Below are positions 1-6,478 of a stretch of DNA of 21,700 nt, in pieces. The DNA comes from F23-D06 sp045116675 (lineage in GTDB: Bacteria > Bacteroidota > Bacteroidia > Bacteroidales > WCHB1-69). The notes under the pieces were generated by a model. It worked only from the letters and a program-made list of their open reading frames with translations, ran no database searches and had not been told where the DNA came from. How positions within the stretch are numbered: the stretch's first letter is position 1; each line of letters begins with the position of its first letter. The translations under genes and the position numbers were made by a program. The stretch lies in NCBI GenBank assembly GCA_045116675.1, contig JBGUMF010000008.1, positions 1 through 21,700 of the forward strand, in the 5' to 3' direction.

Positions 1-1203
1 GGCGTGACCTACGAGGATGCCATCGAGAACATCGACATCGGCGGTCCCACCATGTTGCGCAGTGCCGCCAAGAACCACAAGTTCGTCACGGTGGTGGTGG
101 ATGCCGGCGATTACGATGCGGTGCTGGCGGAAATCAAGGAGCACGGCGACACTACGTTTGAGACGCGCCGTCGCCTGGCCGCCAAGGTCTTCCGGCACAC
201 AGCCTCTTACGACAGCTATATCTCCGCCTACCTCACGGAGCAAGCCGGCGAGAAGGAGCCGGAGAGCCTTACGATGACTTTCTCACGCAAGCAGAGTCTG
301 CGCTATGGCGAGAATCCCCATCAGGAGGCCTCCTTCTATGCAGGAAAGAAACAGGGCTTCTCTATTGCCTGGGCTGAACAATTGCATGGTAAGGAGTTGT
401 CGTACAATAATATACAGGATGCGGATGCCACCTTACAGATCTTGAAGGAGTTCAAGGAACCGGCCATGGTGGCGGTGAAGCACAAGAATCCCTGTGGTGT
501 GGGCTTGGGTGCTAACGCGCTGGAAGCCTGGCAGCGTGCCTACGAGGCGGATCCCGTGTCCATCTTCGGCGGCATCGTGGCCTCCAACCGCGAAATTGAT
601 CTGCCCACGGCGGAAGCCATGAAGCCTGTCTTCCTCGAAATCATCCTCGCCCCGAGCTTCACCCAGGAGGCTTTCGACCATCTGGCTACCAAGAAAAATA
701 TCCGCCTGATGACCTTCGACCCGAGTTATGAAAATGGCGATGAGAAGATGTTTATCAGCGTGCGCGGCGGCATGTTGCAGCAGACTATCGACAACAAGTC
801 TACGGAAGATTACGTGTTGAATGTTGTCACCGAGAAAAAACCGACGGAGCAGGAGTACGAAGACCTGTTTCTGGCGATGAAAATCTGCAAGCACGTGCGT
901 TCCAACGCCATCACGGTGGCCAAGGACGGCAAGATTGCCGGCATTGGTGCAGGCCAGATGAACAGGGTGGGGGCGGCCCACATTGCCTTTGAGGAAGCCA
1001 AGGCCAAGGGCGTAACATCCGGGCTGTGTCTGGCCTCCGATGCGTTCTTTCCCTTCGATGATGTGGTCAAGATGGCGGCCCAGTACGGCGTGACGGCTAT
1101 CATCCAGCCCGGCGGCTCCGTCCGCGACGAGGATTCCATCAAGGCCTGCAACGAGCTTGGCATCGCGATGGTGTTCACCGGAGTACGGCATTTTAAACAT
1201 TAA
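1..1203 (+). CDS. purH: Bifunctional AICAR formyltransferase / IMP cyclohydrolase, C-terminal part (5' truncated by window edge)
   Basis: PurH catalyses the last two steps of de novo IMP synthesis in the cytoplasm: formylation of AICAR by 10-formyl-THF, then ring closure. The frame is open from base 1, and the first residues (EDAIENIDIGGPTMLRSAAK) match the end of the N-terminal MGS-like cyclohydrolase domain, so about 110-120 residues lie outside the window (family length about 510; 400 seen). The transformylase domain starts near RYGENPHQ and holds the signatures SYNNIQDADA, KHKNPCG (the catalytic Lys-His pair of the family), GAGQMNRVGAAHIAF and QPGGSVRDEDSI. The protein ends MVFTGVRHFKH, the usual PurH terminus, followed by TAA. 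The stop lies 6 bp before ung, so the two are probably cotranscribed. Identity is certain; only the start is missing. Confidence 0.97.
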   Translation, partial: GVTYEDAIENIDIGGPTMLRSAAKNHKFVTVVVDAGDYDAVLAEIKEHGDTTFETRRRLAAKVFRHTASYDSYISAYLTEQAGEKEPESLTMTFSRKQSLRYGENPHQEASFYAGKKQGFSIAWAEQLHGKELSYNNIQDADATLQILKEFKEPAMVAVKHKNPCGVGLGANALEAWQRAYEADPVSIFGGIVASNREIDLPTAEAMKPVFLEIILAPSFTQEAFDHLATKKNIRLMTFDPSYENGDEKMFISVRGGMLQQTIDNKSTEDYVLNVVTEKKPTEQEYEDLFLAMKICKHVRSNAITVAKDGKIAGIGAGQMNRVGAAHIAFEEAKAKGVTSGLCLASDAFFPFDDVVKMAAQYGVTAIIQPGGSVRDEDSIKACNELGIAMVFTGVRHFKH

Positions 1204-1209
1204 ACCGTT

Positions 1210-1887
1210 ATGGCAAACATCAACCCCACAATTGAACCCTCTTGGAAGACTCTCCTTTGGGATCAATTCCAAGCTCCCTATTTCGCTGAGCTGAAGCGTT
1301 TTTTAATTGAAGAGAAACAGCATTACCGGGTGTTCCCGCCGGGCGGTTGTATCTTCAATGCGTTCAACAGCACGCCGTTCGACCAAGTGAAGGTCGTGAT
1401 TATCGGGCAGGACCCTTACCATGAGGTGGGGCAGGCGCATGGGTTGTGTTTTTCCGTGCAGGACGGGGTTCCATTCCCCAAGTCGCTGATTAACATATTC
1501 AAGGAGTTGAGTGACGATGTGGGTTTTGTTACGCCACGGAGCGGCAACTTGCAGAAATGGACGCAGCAGGGCGTGTTGTTGCTCAACGCCACGCTCACGG
1601 TGCGTGAGCATGCGGCAGGCTCGCATCAGGGGCATGGATGGGAGACCTTCACCGATTGCGCCATCCGGCGCCTTTCGGAGCAGAAGGAGGGGATAGTGTT
1701 CCTCTTATGGGGCAACTATGCCATCAACAAGCGCGCCCTGATTGACACAAGCAAGCATTATGTGCTCACCGCCGCACATCCGTCGCCGCTGTCGGCGTTC
1801 CGGGGCTTTTTCGGATGCAAACATTTCTCGAAAACCAACCAGTTGCTGATGCAGATGGGCAAAACGCCCATTGACTGGCAGTTGTAA
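1210..1887 (+). CDS. ung: Uracil-DNA glycosylase, family 1
   Basis: This enzyme removes uracil from DNA, arising from cytosine deamination or dUMP misincorporation, and starts base-excision repair. The 225-residue product has the usual family-1 length. It carries the water-activating loop GQDPYH, with the catalytic Asp near residue 68, and the Leu-intercalation loop HPSPLSAFRGFFG, with the catalytic His near residue 190. It also has LLLNATLTV and the FLLWGNYA strand typical of Ung. The ATG at 1210 lies 6 bp after the purH stop, with no visible promoter or terminator between them, so it is probably translated from the purH transcript. It converges on the KDRWG-repeat gene, whose stop lies about 10 bp away. 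I see no terminator in that gap. Confidence 0.97.
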   Translation: MANINPTIEPSWKTLLWDQFQAPYFAELKRFLIEEKQHYRVFPPGGCIFNAFNSTPFDQVKVVIIGQDPYHEVGQAHGLCFSVQDGVPFPKSLINIFKELSDDVGFVTPRSGNLQKWTQQGVLLLNATLTVREHAAGSHQGHGWETFTDCAIRRLSEQKEGIVFLLWGNYAINKRALIDTSKHYVLTAAHPSPLSAFRGFFGCKHFSKTNQLLMQMGKTPIDWQL

Positions 1888-1896
1888 AAAATAGGA

Positions 1897-2331
1897 CTAT
1901 AGCAATATCAGGCACGCCAGCTGCCAGTAATCGGGGATGAAGTCGAAGTAATAGACGGGTGCGCCCCAACGGTCCTTGACTCGAAGTGTTTGTCCGTCAA
2001 GGTAGTAAAGTGCGGCGCCCCAGCGGTCTTTCTGCCGGATGGTCTGTCCGTCGAAGTAGAGCAGGGGAGTGCCCCAGCGGTCCTTCTGCCGTACGGTTGG
2101 ACCGTCCATGTAGAGCAGCACTTGTCCCCAACGGTCTTTTTGCCGCACCTGCCGCGCCGCTTCGTCGTACCATATCAGCTGTTCGCCCCAACGGTCTCTC
2201 TGGCGGATGGTGTTCTCCTGCATGAAAAAGAGCTTCGCGCCCCAGCGGTCCTTTTGATAGACGGTCTGGGCACGGCCCACCAGTGCGGAGAGCGATACGA
2301 TGGCCAACAGGAACAGAATCTGTTTTTTCAT
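1897..2331 (-). CDS. Small exported protein of six KDRWG repeats, function unknown
   Basis: The 144-residue protein opens with a signal peptide (MKKQILFLLAIVSLSALVGRA, cleavage probably after RA before QTV). Almost all the rest is six copies of an 18-residue unit with the pattern QKDRWGxxLLYxDGxTVR. The DNA period is exactly 54 bp except for one 60-bp unit; the CCCCA of each repeat falls at 1968, 2022, 2076, 2130, 2190 and 2244 on the + strand. Each unit has an invariant Asp-Arg-Trp-Gly, then alternating hydrophobic and aromatic residues and a DG turn, which suggests one beta-hairpin per repeat. The last unit departs from the pattern and ends in a hydrophobic tail (YWQLACLILL). I do not recognise a named family. 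The pattern resembles YD-type or choline-binding-type beta-hairpin repeats, but this is analogy only. The gene has its own TAnnTTTG promoter with a very short leader, so it is likely expressed on its own. Confidence 0.85.
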   Translation of the reverse strand: MKKQILFLLAIVSLSALVGRAQTVYQKDRWGAKLFFMQENTIRQRDRWGEQLIWYDEAARQVRQKDRWGQVLLYMDGPTVRQKDRWGTPLLYFDGQTIRQKDRWGAALYYLDGQTLRVKDRWGAPVYYFDFIPDYWQLACLILL

Positions 2332-2336
2332 ACGGG

Positions 2337-2366
2337 CAAAAATACAAATATTTTCTGTTTGTTCAA
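2337..2366 (-). promoter_or_regulatory. Bacteroidetes-type promoter of the KDRWG-repeat gene
   Basis: On the minus strand the -7 element TATTTTTG (2344-2337) fits TAnnTTTG, and a TTG -33 element (2366-2364) lies 19 nt upstream, the expected spacing. The ATG starts 5 nt below the -7 element, so the transcript would be nearly leaderless. Confidence 0.7.
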
Positions 2367-2414
2367 GATGTATAAATGGCTGAGAATAATGCGTTAAGGA
2401 TTATGGTGTGTTTT

Positions 2415-2909
2415 TTACAGCAGTCGCATTGCTATGTGCGCACAGGCCTCCGCATCAGCGAGGGCGTGATGATGATGGGTCATCGGGGAGCCGCAGGCTT
2501 CGGCCACGGTGTGCAGCTGATGATTGGGCAGCCGTTTGCCGAAATGACGGCGTGAGGCTTGGCAGGTGCAAAAAAACGGATAGTCGGGGTAGTCCATCCG
2601 ATAGGTGCGGAACACGGCCTTGAGACACCCTTCGTCGAAGGGGCTGTTGTGCGCCACCAGGGGAAGCCCTTCAATCAGAGGTTCAATCTGCCGCCACACG
2701 ACGGGGAAAATGGGCGCATTGTCGGTGTCCTTGTGCGAGAGACCGTGAACCTGCTGGCAGAACCATGCGTAGTAGTCGGGCTCGGGCTTGATGAGCGAGT
2801 AGAACGTGTCGGTAATCACGCCGCCGCGCACCACCACCACGCCCACGCTGCACACACTGCTGCGCTGCCCGTTGGCTGTCTCGAAATCTATGGCTGCAAA
2901 GTCTGTCAT
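2415..2909 (-). CDS. DEDDh-family 3'-5' exonuclease (DnaQ/epsilon-like)
   Basis: The 164-residue single-domain protein carries all three exonuclease motifs. ExoI is AAIDFETA (metal ligands Asp8 and Glu10). ExoII is VAHNSPFDEG. ExoIII is HHALADAEA, with His-x4-Asp giving the DEDDh class. The fold family removes 3'-terminal nucleotides from DNA or RNA using two metal ions. Standalone proteins of this size in Bacteroidota are usually annotated as 3'-5' exonucleases, and the substrate cannot be read from the sequence. It has no helicase, GIY-YIG or polymerase domain, so it is neither a PolC-type nor a UvrC-like fusion. A run of four His just before the third motif is unusual but leaves the motif intact. 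It is transcribed alone from a promoter about 45 nt upstream. Confidence 0.92.
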   Translation of the reverse strand: MTDFAAIDFETANGQRSSVCSVGVVVVRGGVITDTFYSLIKPEPDYYAWFCQQVHGLSHKDTDNAPIFPVVWRQIEPLIEGLPLVAHNSPFDEGCLKAVFRTYRMDYPDYPFFCTCQASRRHFGKRLPNHQLHTVAEACGSPMTHHHHALADAEACAHIAMRLL

Positions 2910-2952
2910 ATCAGGTGCTTATGAAAAAAATTGCTGTTGGGTAACAAGGCTG

Positions 2953-2960
2953 CAAAGGTA
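2953..2960 (-). promoter_or_regulatory. -7 element (TACCTTTG) of the exonuclease gene
   Basis: The minus-strand sequence TACCTTTGC fits TAnnTTTG and lies about 43 nt upstream of the ATG at 2909. The nearest TTG for a -33 element is only 15 nt away (2978-2976), shorter than usual, so the -33 assignment is uncertain. Confidence 0.6.
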
Positions 2961-3031
2961 TAATAATTTCGGTTGCAAAAGTGGCGTATGGGTGTTCGGG
3001 TTTACGGCATAGTCTGATTTTGGGTTTAAGT

Positions 3032-3060
3032 AAAAAAAAACCGCACCGGAATGGGTGCGG
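3032..3060 (-). terminator. Rho-independent terminator of hsp20
   Basis: Read on the minus strand, a perfect 7-bp GC-rich stem (CCGCACC/GGTGCGG, 6-nt loop, 3060-3041) is followed directly by a run of nine T (3040-3032). It lies 30 nt past the hsp20 stop and separates that gene from the exonuclease gene downstream. Confidence 0.92.
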
Positions 3061-3089
3061 CTTTAGGTCATCAATCTTGGTTTGGAAGA

Positions 3090-3515
3090 TTATCCGATGG
3101 CGATGGTGCGTGCGAGCTTGGGCTCCTCTTTCTGCACTCTCGGCAGGGTGACGGTCAGGATGCCGTTCTCCACCTTGGCAGCGATGTTCTCCTTGTCCAC
3201 GTCCTCGGGCAGCGTGTAAACCTGCTCGTAGTTGGTGTAGGAGAATTCGCGGCGCAGATAGTGATGCTTTTTCTCGCTCTCTTTGTGCTCCATCTTGTTC
3301 TCGATGGCGACACTCAGGTTGCCTTCGTCGTTGATGCTCACGCGGCAGAACTCTTTCTTGATGCCGGGTGCGGCCACTTCCATCGTGTAGGCCTTTTCGT
3401 CCTCCCTCACATTGACCGCCGGTGCTGTAGTATTGGCACGGGGCATAAAGTCGTTGTTCAGGAAATCTTCAAACACTGTCGGAAACCAACTGTTTTTAAA
3501 CATTACTGGTAACAT
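3090..3515 (-). CDS. Small heat-shock protein, Hsp20/alpha-crystallin family
   Basis: This is an ATP-independent chaperone that binds unfolding proteins and holds them for refolding by DnaK/ClpB. At 141 residues it has normal length. A short N-terminal arm (FPTVFEDFLNNDF) is followed by the alpha-crystallin domain (about residues 33-130). Conserved features are PAVNVREDEKAYTMEVAAPG, the LRREFSY strand and the end signature NGILTVTLP. The C-terminal tail holds the I-x-I anchor (TIAIG) used in oligomer assembly. The start at 3515 is supported by a strong Shine-Dalgarno (GGAGGT, 5 nt upstream), which is unusual in this phylum and in this window. The ATG of MFKNSW, four codons later, has no such site. 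Upstream there is no TAnnTTTG element but a near-perfect sigma-54 promoter, so regulation probably differs from that of its neighbours. It ends in its own terminator. Confidence 0.96.
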   Translation of the reverse strand: MLPVMFKNSWFPTVFEDFLNNDFMPRANTTAPAVNVREDEKAYTMEVAAPGIKKEFCRVSINDEGNLSVAIENKMEHKESEKKHHYLRREFSYTNYEQVYTLPEDVDKENIAAKVENGILTVTLPRVQKEEPKLARTIAIG

Positions 3516-3599
3516 AATACACCTCCGTTTTTTAATTGTTAGACATTTTATTTTTTTCGGCCGCCCCTGCTTTCGCTTCGGCGAACCGAGGCATTATAG

Positions 3600-3616
3600 A
3601 GCAAAGCGCGTGCCAA
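3600..3616 (-). promoter_or_regulatory. Putative sigma-54 (RpoN) -24/-12 promoter of hsp20
   Basis: The minus strand reads TTGGCACGCGCTTTGCT. The sigma-54 consensus is YTGGCACG-N4-TTGCW, so every conserved position matches, and the spacing between the -24 GG and the -12 GC is exactly 10 nt. Transcription would start near 3589, giving a leader of about 74 nt that contains a small hairpin (3572-3585) and the strong GGAGGT ribosome site. No TAnnTTTG motif is present in the 185-bp gap. RpoN itself is not encoded in the window, so its presence in this organism is assumed. Confidence 0.6.
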
Positions 3617-3663
3617 CTGGCCATTTGGATGTTTTTTTCATCCTAATGGACAATTTGTCTGCT

Positions 3664-3693
3664 TTTGTGACAGGATGGCATGATTTGTGACAG
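3664..3693 (-). repeat. Paired 10-bp direct repeats, possible activator sites upstream of the hsp20 sigma-54 promoter
   Basis: The + strand has TTTGTGACAG at 3664-3673 and again at 3684-3693, exactly 20 bp apart (about two helical turns). They lie 75-105 bp upstream of the predicted start site, where sigma-54 enhancer-binding proteins commonly bind. A separate palindrome GACAA-T-TTGTC sits at 3649-3659. Binding is inferred from position and spacing only. Confidence 0.45.
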
Positions 3694-3700
3694 ATGTTCT

Positions 3701-5776
3701 TTAGCGGTTCACGATTTTCCGCAAAATCGTTCCCTCTTTCATCTCGCAGCTGAGGATGAAGACACCGCTGGCCGAAAGCCGCAGTTCCAGAGTCTCTTTG
3801 TCGGGAATTATTTCCTGCACCAAAGCGCCTTCGATGGTGTAAAGCCGCACCATCTTGGGCGTTTCCTGTGAGAAGTGCACTACACATTGGCCATGTGCCG
3901 GGTTGGGGAATATCTGGATGCTGTTGGTGGCATAGGTCTGGATTCCGGTGGTGTCATCGGGGATGACCGGCGGCACCAGTGTGTCGGTGTGGAACGTCAT
4001 CATGGCCCATTCGCCCCAAAGGTCATTGCCACACCCGCAACGCACATGGATGTCGTAGTGAGTGTCGGGCTGCAGATCCGAAATGTGCAGGAAGCTTTCG
4101 GTGACGCCGACATGGGTTCCGGTGCCGAGTGTAAAGCCCTGCACGCCGTATTCCGCTTCAAAATGGTCAGGGTTGCCCTCAAATGACCAGCCTATCGTAG
4201 CGTGAGTGGTGTCTATATTGATGATGTGCAGGTTGAAAACCGCGCTGCAGGTGTCAGGTTCCGGGATGACCGGCGGCACCAGCGTGTCGGTTTGGAAGGT
4301 GAGCATGGCCCAGCTGCCCGCCAGCGTGCTGCTGCACACGCAGCGAACATACACGTCGTAAGAGGTGCCGGGCTGCAGGTTGGACAGGGAAAGGAAACTC
4401 TCGCTACGACCGAGATGCGTTCCGTTGCCGAGCGTGAAGCCATGCACGCCGTATTCGATCTCGAATTGGGTGGGGTCGCCCTCAAACGACCATCCTATGA
4501 TGGCGTGCATAGTGTCCACCTCGATGATGTGCAGGTTGAAAACCGCGCTGCAGGTGTCAGGTTCCGGAATGACCGGCGGCACCAGCGTGTCGGTGCGGAA
4601 GGTCGTCATGGCCCAGCTGCCCGCCAGCGTGCTGCTGCACACGCAACGCACATACACGTCGTACGGGGTGTCGGGCTGCAGGGTCGAAAGGGTGAGCGTG
4701 TTGTTGCTGGCAATGACGGTCGTGCCGTTGCCTTGCGTGAACCCCTGAACACCGTACTCGGCCTCGAAATGGTCAGGTGTGCCCTCATAGGTCCAGCTTA
4801 GCGAGGCGTGCGTGGTGTCCACACTGTTAACGGTCAGTCCGAAAACGGCACTGCAAGTGTCAGCGGGAGCGGCATCCACATGGGCCCACAGCTGGAGGTT
4901 GTCAAGGAATAGGGCGGACCCTTGCTGCGGTGATGTGTTGGCAGAGGAGAACAGCAAGAGGACGAGCGAGTCGGCTTCGATATATGGGGAGGAGGGGTTG
5001 ATGTCGGAAAGAGGGGCATAGGTCACCTCAAACGGGATATAGCTGGCGGTGTCGGTGAGATTGACGGTGTAGCCGGCACCCACCACTTCGCGCCGGTGTG
5101 TTGCGGTGTTGAACTTGGTGCCGAGCATCAGGATACCGCCGTTATCACCGCTGGTGGCTGATGTGTATTTGTAATATCCCGTCAGCCGGCTGGGTTTTGC
5201 CCCATTCAGGTTAATGCCGCCATCAATGAGGGTGTTCATATCCACATTCGCGAACAGGGAGACCATCTGCGACACGCTTCCGAGGTGAGTGGCGATGTCA
5301 TCCATCAAAGGGAGCAGCTGGTCAATGTCAACCACGCCGGTGGTGAGCACCGTAGGGAAGACCGTGGTGGTCAGTGTGGGGTCCAGCGAGGAAGACGCCA
5401 GGTTGTAGACGGTGGAACTGATGATATCGGAGAGCATAAAACTCTGCATCTTGAGGGCGTGGGAACCGTCAACAGCGCCGCTCGTCTGGTTGGCTACCTT
5501 CAGCAGCGGAAGGTTGGTGTTCACGTTCACATTCATGCCGCTGTAGGTAACGGTTTGGTTTACTGGATATGTGGGGTAGTTCCATCCGGTAGGATAAGTA
5601 TAACTGCTATAAACAGATAATGGGAAAAACAGTACCGTGACGCTGTACCCGTTGCCATTCGACCAGTTCTCGAAACTGCCGTTTGGAATGGCGAGGGTGG
5701 TGTCCTGTGGTTGGGCGCTGACCCTAAAGGAAAAGAGGAAGCACAAAACTATAAGTAGTATGGAAATCTGTTTCAT
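3701..5776 (-). CDS. T9SS-secreted multidomain protein: PCMD-like domain, three FN3 domains, type A sorting domain
   Basis: A 691-residue surface or secreted protein. A signal peptide (residues 1-21, ending RVSA before QPQ) is followed by a region (about 25-300) with PNGSFENW, GSHALKMQS, RLTGYYKYT and GSALFLDNLQLW. This pattern is that of PCMD (putative carbohydrate metabolism) domains with a jelly-roll, galactose-binding-like fold. Three fibronectin type III domains follow, starting near residues 305, 405 and 506. Each begins DTCSAVF and contains the strand YDVYVRC or YDIHVRC. They are linked by a TDTLVPPVIP spacer. The C-terminus (about 605-691: IQIFPNPAHG, GVFILSCEMKEG, KIVNR) is a type A T9SS sorting domain. 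It should be exported by Sec and then T9SS, with the tail removed at the surface. A likely role is glycan or protein binding; no catalytic residues are evident. Confidence 0.9.
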   Translation of the reverse strand: MKQISILLIVLCFLFSFRVSAQPQDTTLAIPNGSFENWSNGNGYSVTVLFFPLSVYSSYTYPTGWNYPTYPVNQTVTYSGMNVNVNTNLPLLKVANQTSGAVDGSHALKMQSFMLSDIISSTVYNLASSSLDPTLTTTVFPTVLTTGVVDIDQLLPLMDDIATHLGSVSQMVSLFANVDMNTLIDGGINLNGAKPSRLTGYYKYTSATSGDNGGILMLGTKFNTATHRREVVGAGYTVNLTDTASYIPFEVTYAPLSDINPSSPYIEADSLVLLLFSSANTSPQQGSALFLDNLQLWAHVDAAPADTCSAVFGLTVNSVDTTHASLSWTYEGTPDHFEAEYGVQGFTQGNGTTVIASNNTLTLSTLQPDTPYDVYVRCVCSSTLAGSWAMTTFRTDTLVPPVIPEPDTCSAVFNLHIIEVDTMHAIIGWSFEGDPTQFEIEYGVHGFTLGNGTHLGRSESFLSLSNLQPGTSYDVYVRCVCSSTLAGSWAMLTFQTDTLVPPVIPEPDTCSAVFNLHIINIDTTHATIGWSFEGNPDHFEAEYGVQGFTLGTGTHVGVTESFLHISDLQPDTHYDIHVRCGCGNDLWGEWAMMTFHTDTLVPPVIPDDTTGIQTYATNSIQIFPNPAHGQCVVHFSQETPKMVRLYTIEGALVQEIIPDKETLELRLSASGVFILSCEMKEGTILRKIVNR
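3954..4860 (-). repeat. Three 303-bp intragenic tandem repeats (FN3 modules)
   Basis: The FN3 modules repeat at exactly 303 bp: GGATGACCGGCGGCACCAG recurs near 3961, 4264 and 4567. The copies around 4220-4345 and 4523-4648 are almost identical at DNA level, including silent positions, as shown by ATGGCCCAGCTGCCCG at 4305 and 4608. The third copy is more diverged at its N-terminal side. This implies recent duplication or gene conversion inside the gene. Confidence 0.85.
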
Positions 5777-5795
5777 TTTTATTGTTTTTAAAATG

Positions 5796-5803
5796 CAAAA
5801 ATA
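5796..5803 (-). promoter_or_regulatory. -7 element (TATTTTTG) of the PCMD/FN3 T9SS protein gene
   Basis: The minus-strand TATTTTTG fits TAnnTTTG and lies 19 nt upstream of the ATG at 5776. No convincing TTG -33 element stands at the right spacing. Confidence 0.55.
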
Positions 5804-5950
5804 TATTTTTTTATTTGTTTGTGAATGCTGTTGTGATTTTTTTGTTCAAGTTGTAAAAAAAAATGCGAGTGATGTTCGGGGTTAAGAAGTCTATAGTTAC
5901 TTGTTTTTATGCTGCAAATTCACATGTTTCAAAATGTGCTGCGAAATTCG

Positions 5951-5958
5951 TATCTTTG
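5951..5958 (+). promoter_or_regulatory. -7 element (TATCTTTG) of yqeY
   Basis: TATCTTTGCGGC fits TAnnTTTG and lies 24 nt upstream of the yqeY ATG. An imperfect inverted repeat (CACAT...ATGTG, 5921-5938, 7 of 9 pairs) lies directly upstream, over the expected -33 position, and could be an operator. Nothing identifies the factor that would bind it. Confidence 0.65.
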
Positions 5959-5982
5959 CGGCAATTCTAAAACTTATATAGT

Positions 5983-6432
5983 ATGTCATTGGAACAACGT
6001 ATTAATGAAGACATCAAGGCTGCGATGCTGGCCCGTGAAAAAGAGAAACTGAATGCCCTCCGTGCGGTGAAGTCTGCCATCCTGCTGGCCAAAACCCAGA
6101 AGGGCGCCACCGAGGAATTGACCGAGGAAGGGGAAATCAAGATCCTGAAACAGCTGGTGAAGCAACGTCAGGATTCAGCCGAGATGTACAAGGCACAGAA
6201 CCGCGACGACCTCTACCAGGAAGAAAAATTCCAACTGGACATCATCCAGACCTACCTCCCGCAGATGATGTCGGAAGAGGAAATTGAAGCTGTGTTGAAA
6301 CAGATAATCGCCGACAACGGCTTTGCCGGCATGAAGGATATGGGCAAGGTGATGGGACAGGCCACCAAGGCGTTCGCAGGCAAGGCGGATAATAAAATGG
6401 TGTCTGACATCGTTAAACGACTGCTTTCGTAA
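5983..6432 (+). CDS. GatB/YqeY domain-containing protein
   Basis: The 149-residue cytosolic protein matches the YqeY family along its whole length. It opens SLEQRINEDIKAAMLAREK, followed by LNALRAVKSAI, then EEKFQLDIIQTYLPQMMSEEE, and ends with the small helical domain GMKDMGKVMGQATKAFAGKAD typical of the GatB C-terminal/YqeY fold. In GatB this domain contacts tRNA in the Glu/Asp-tRNA amidotransferase. The standalone protein has no settled function, and a tRNA-related role is inference from the fold. It has its own promoter and lies 46 bp upstream of lpxB on the same strand. It may share a transcript with lpxB, as only a small hairpin without a T-run lies between them. Confidence 0.95.
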   Translation: MSLEQRINEDIKAAMLAREKEKLNALRAVKSAILLAKTQKGATEELTEEGEIKILKQLVKQRQDSAEMYKAQNRDDLYQEEKFQLDIIQTYLPQMMSEEEIEAVLKQIIADNGFAGMKDMGKVMGQATKAFAGKADNKMVSDIVKRLLS

Positions 6433-6450
6433 GCGGTCTGACACCCGCTT
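6431..6450 (+). other. Small intercistronic hairpin between yqeY and lpxB
   Basis: AAGCGG (6431-6436) and CCGCTT (6445-6450) form a 6-bp stem with an 8-nt loop. It begins inside the yqeY stop codon. No T-run follows, so it is more likely an mRNA-processing or stability element, or chance, than a terminator. Confidence 0.3.
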
Positions 6451-6478
6451 CCGCTGACGGAACATAAATGTCACGGCT

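Noticed and set aside
433..1272. A 279-codon open frame on the minus strand
   Set aside because: It is the antisense shadow of purH; the + strand has clear PurH motifs throughout.
1960..2270. CRISPR-like regular spacing
   Set aside because: The 54-bp units are contiguous, coding in one frame, and keep the KDRWG motif; there are no unique spacers.
4202..4801. A 199-codon + strand frame with internal repeats
   Set aside because: The repeats simply mirror the FN3 modules of the minus-strand T9SS gene. There is no start signal, and the composition (Arg/Gly/His-rich) is that of a GC-rich shadow.
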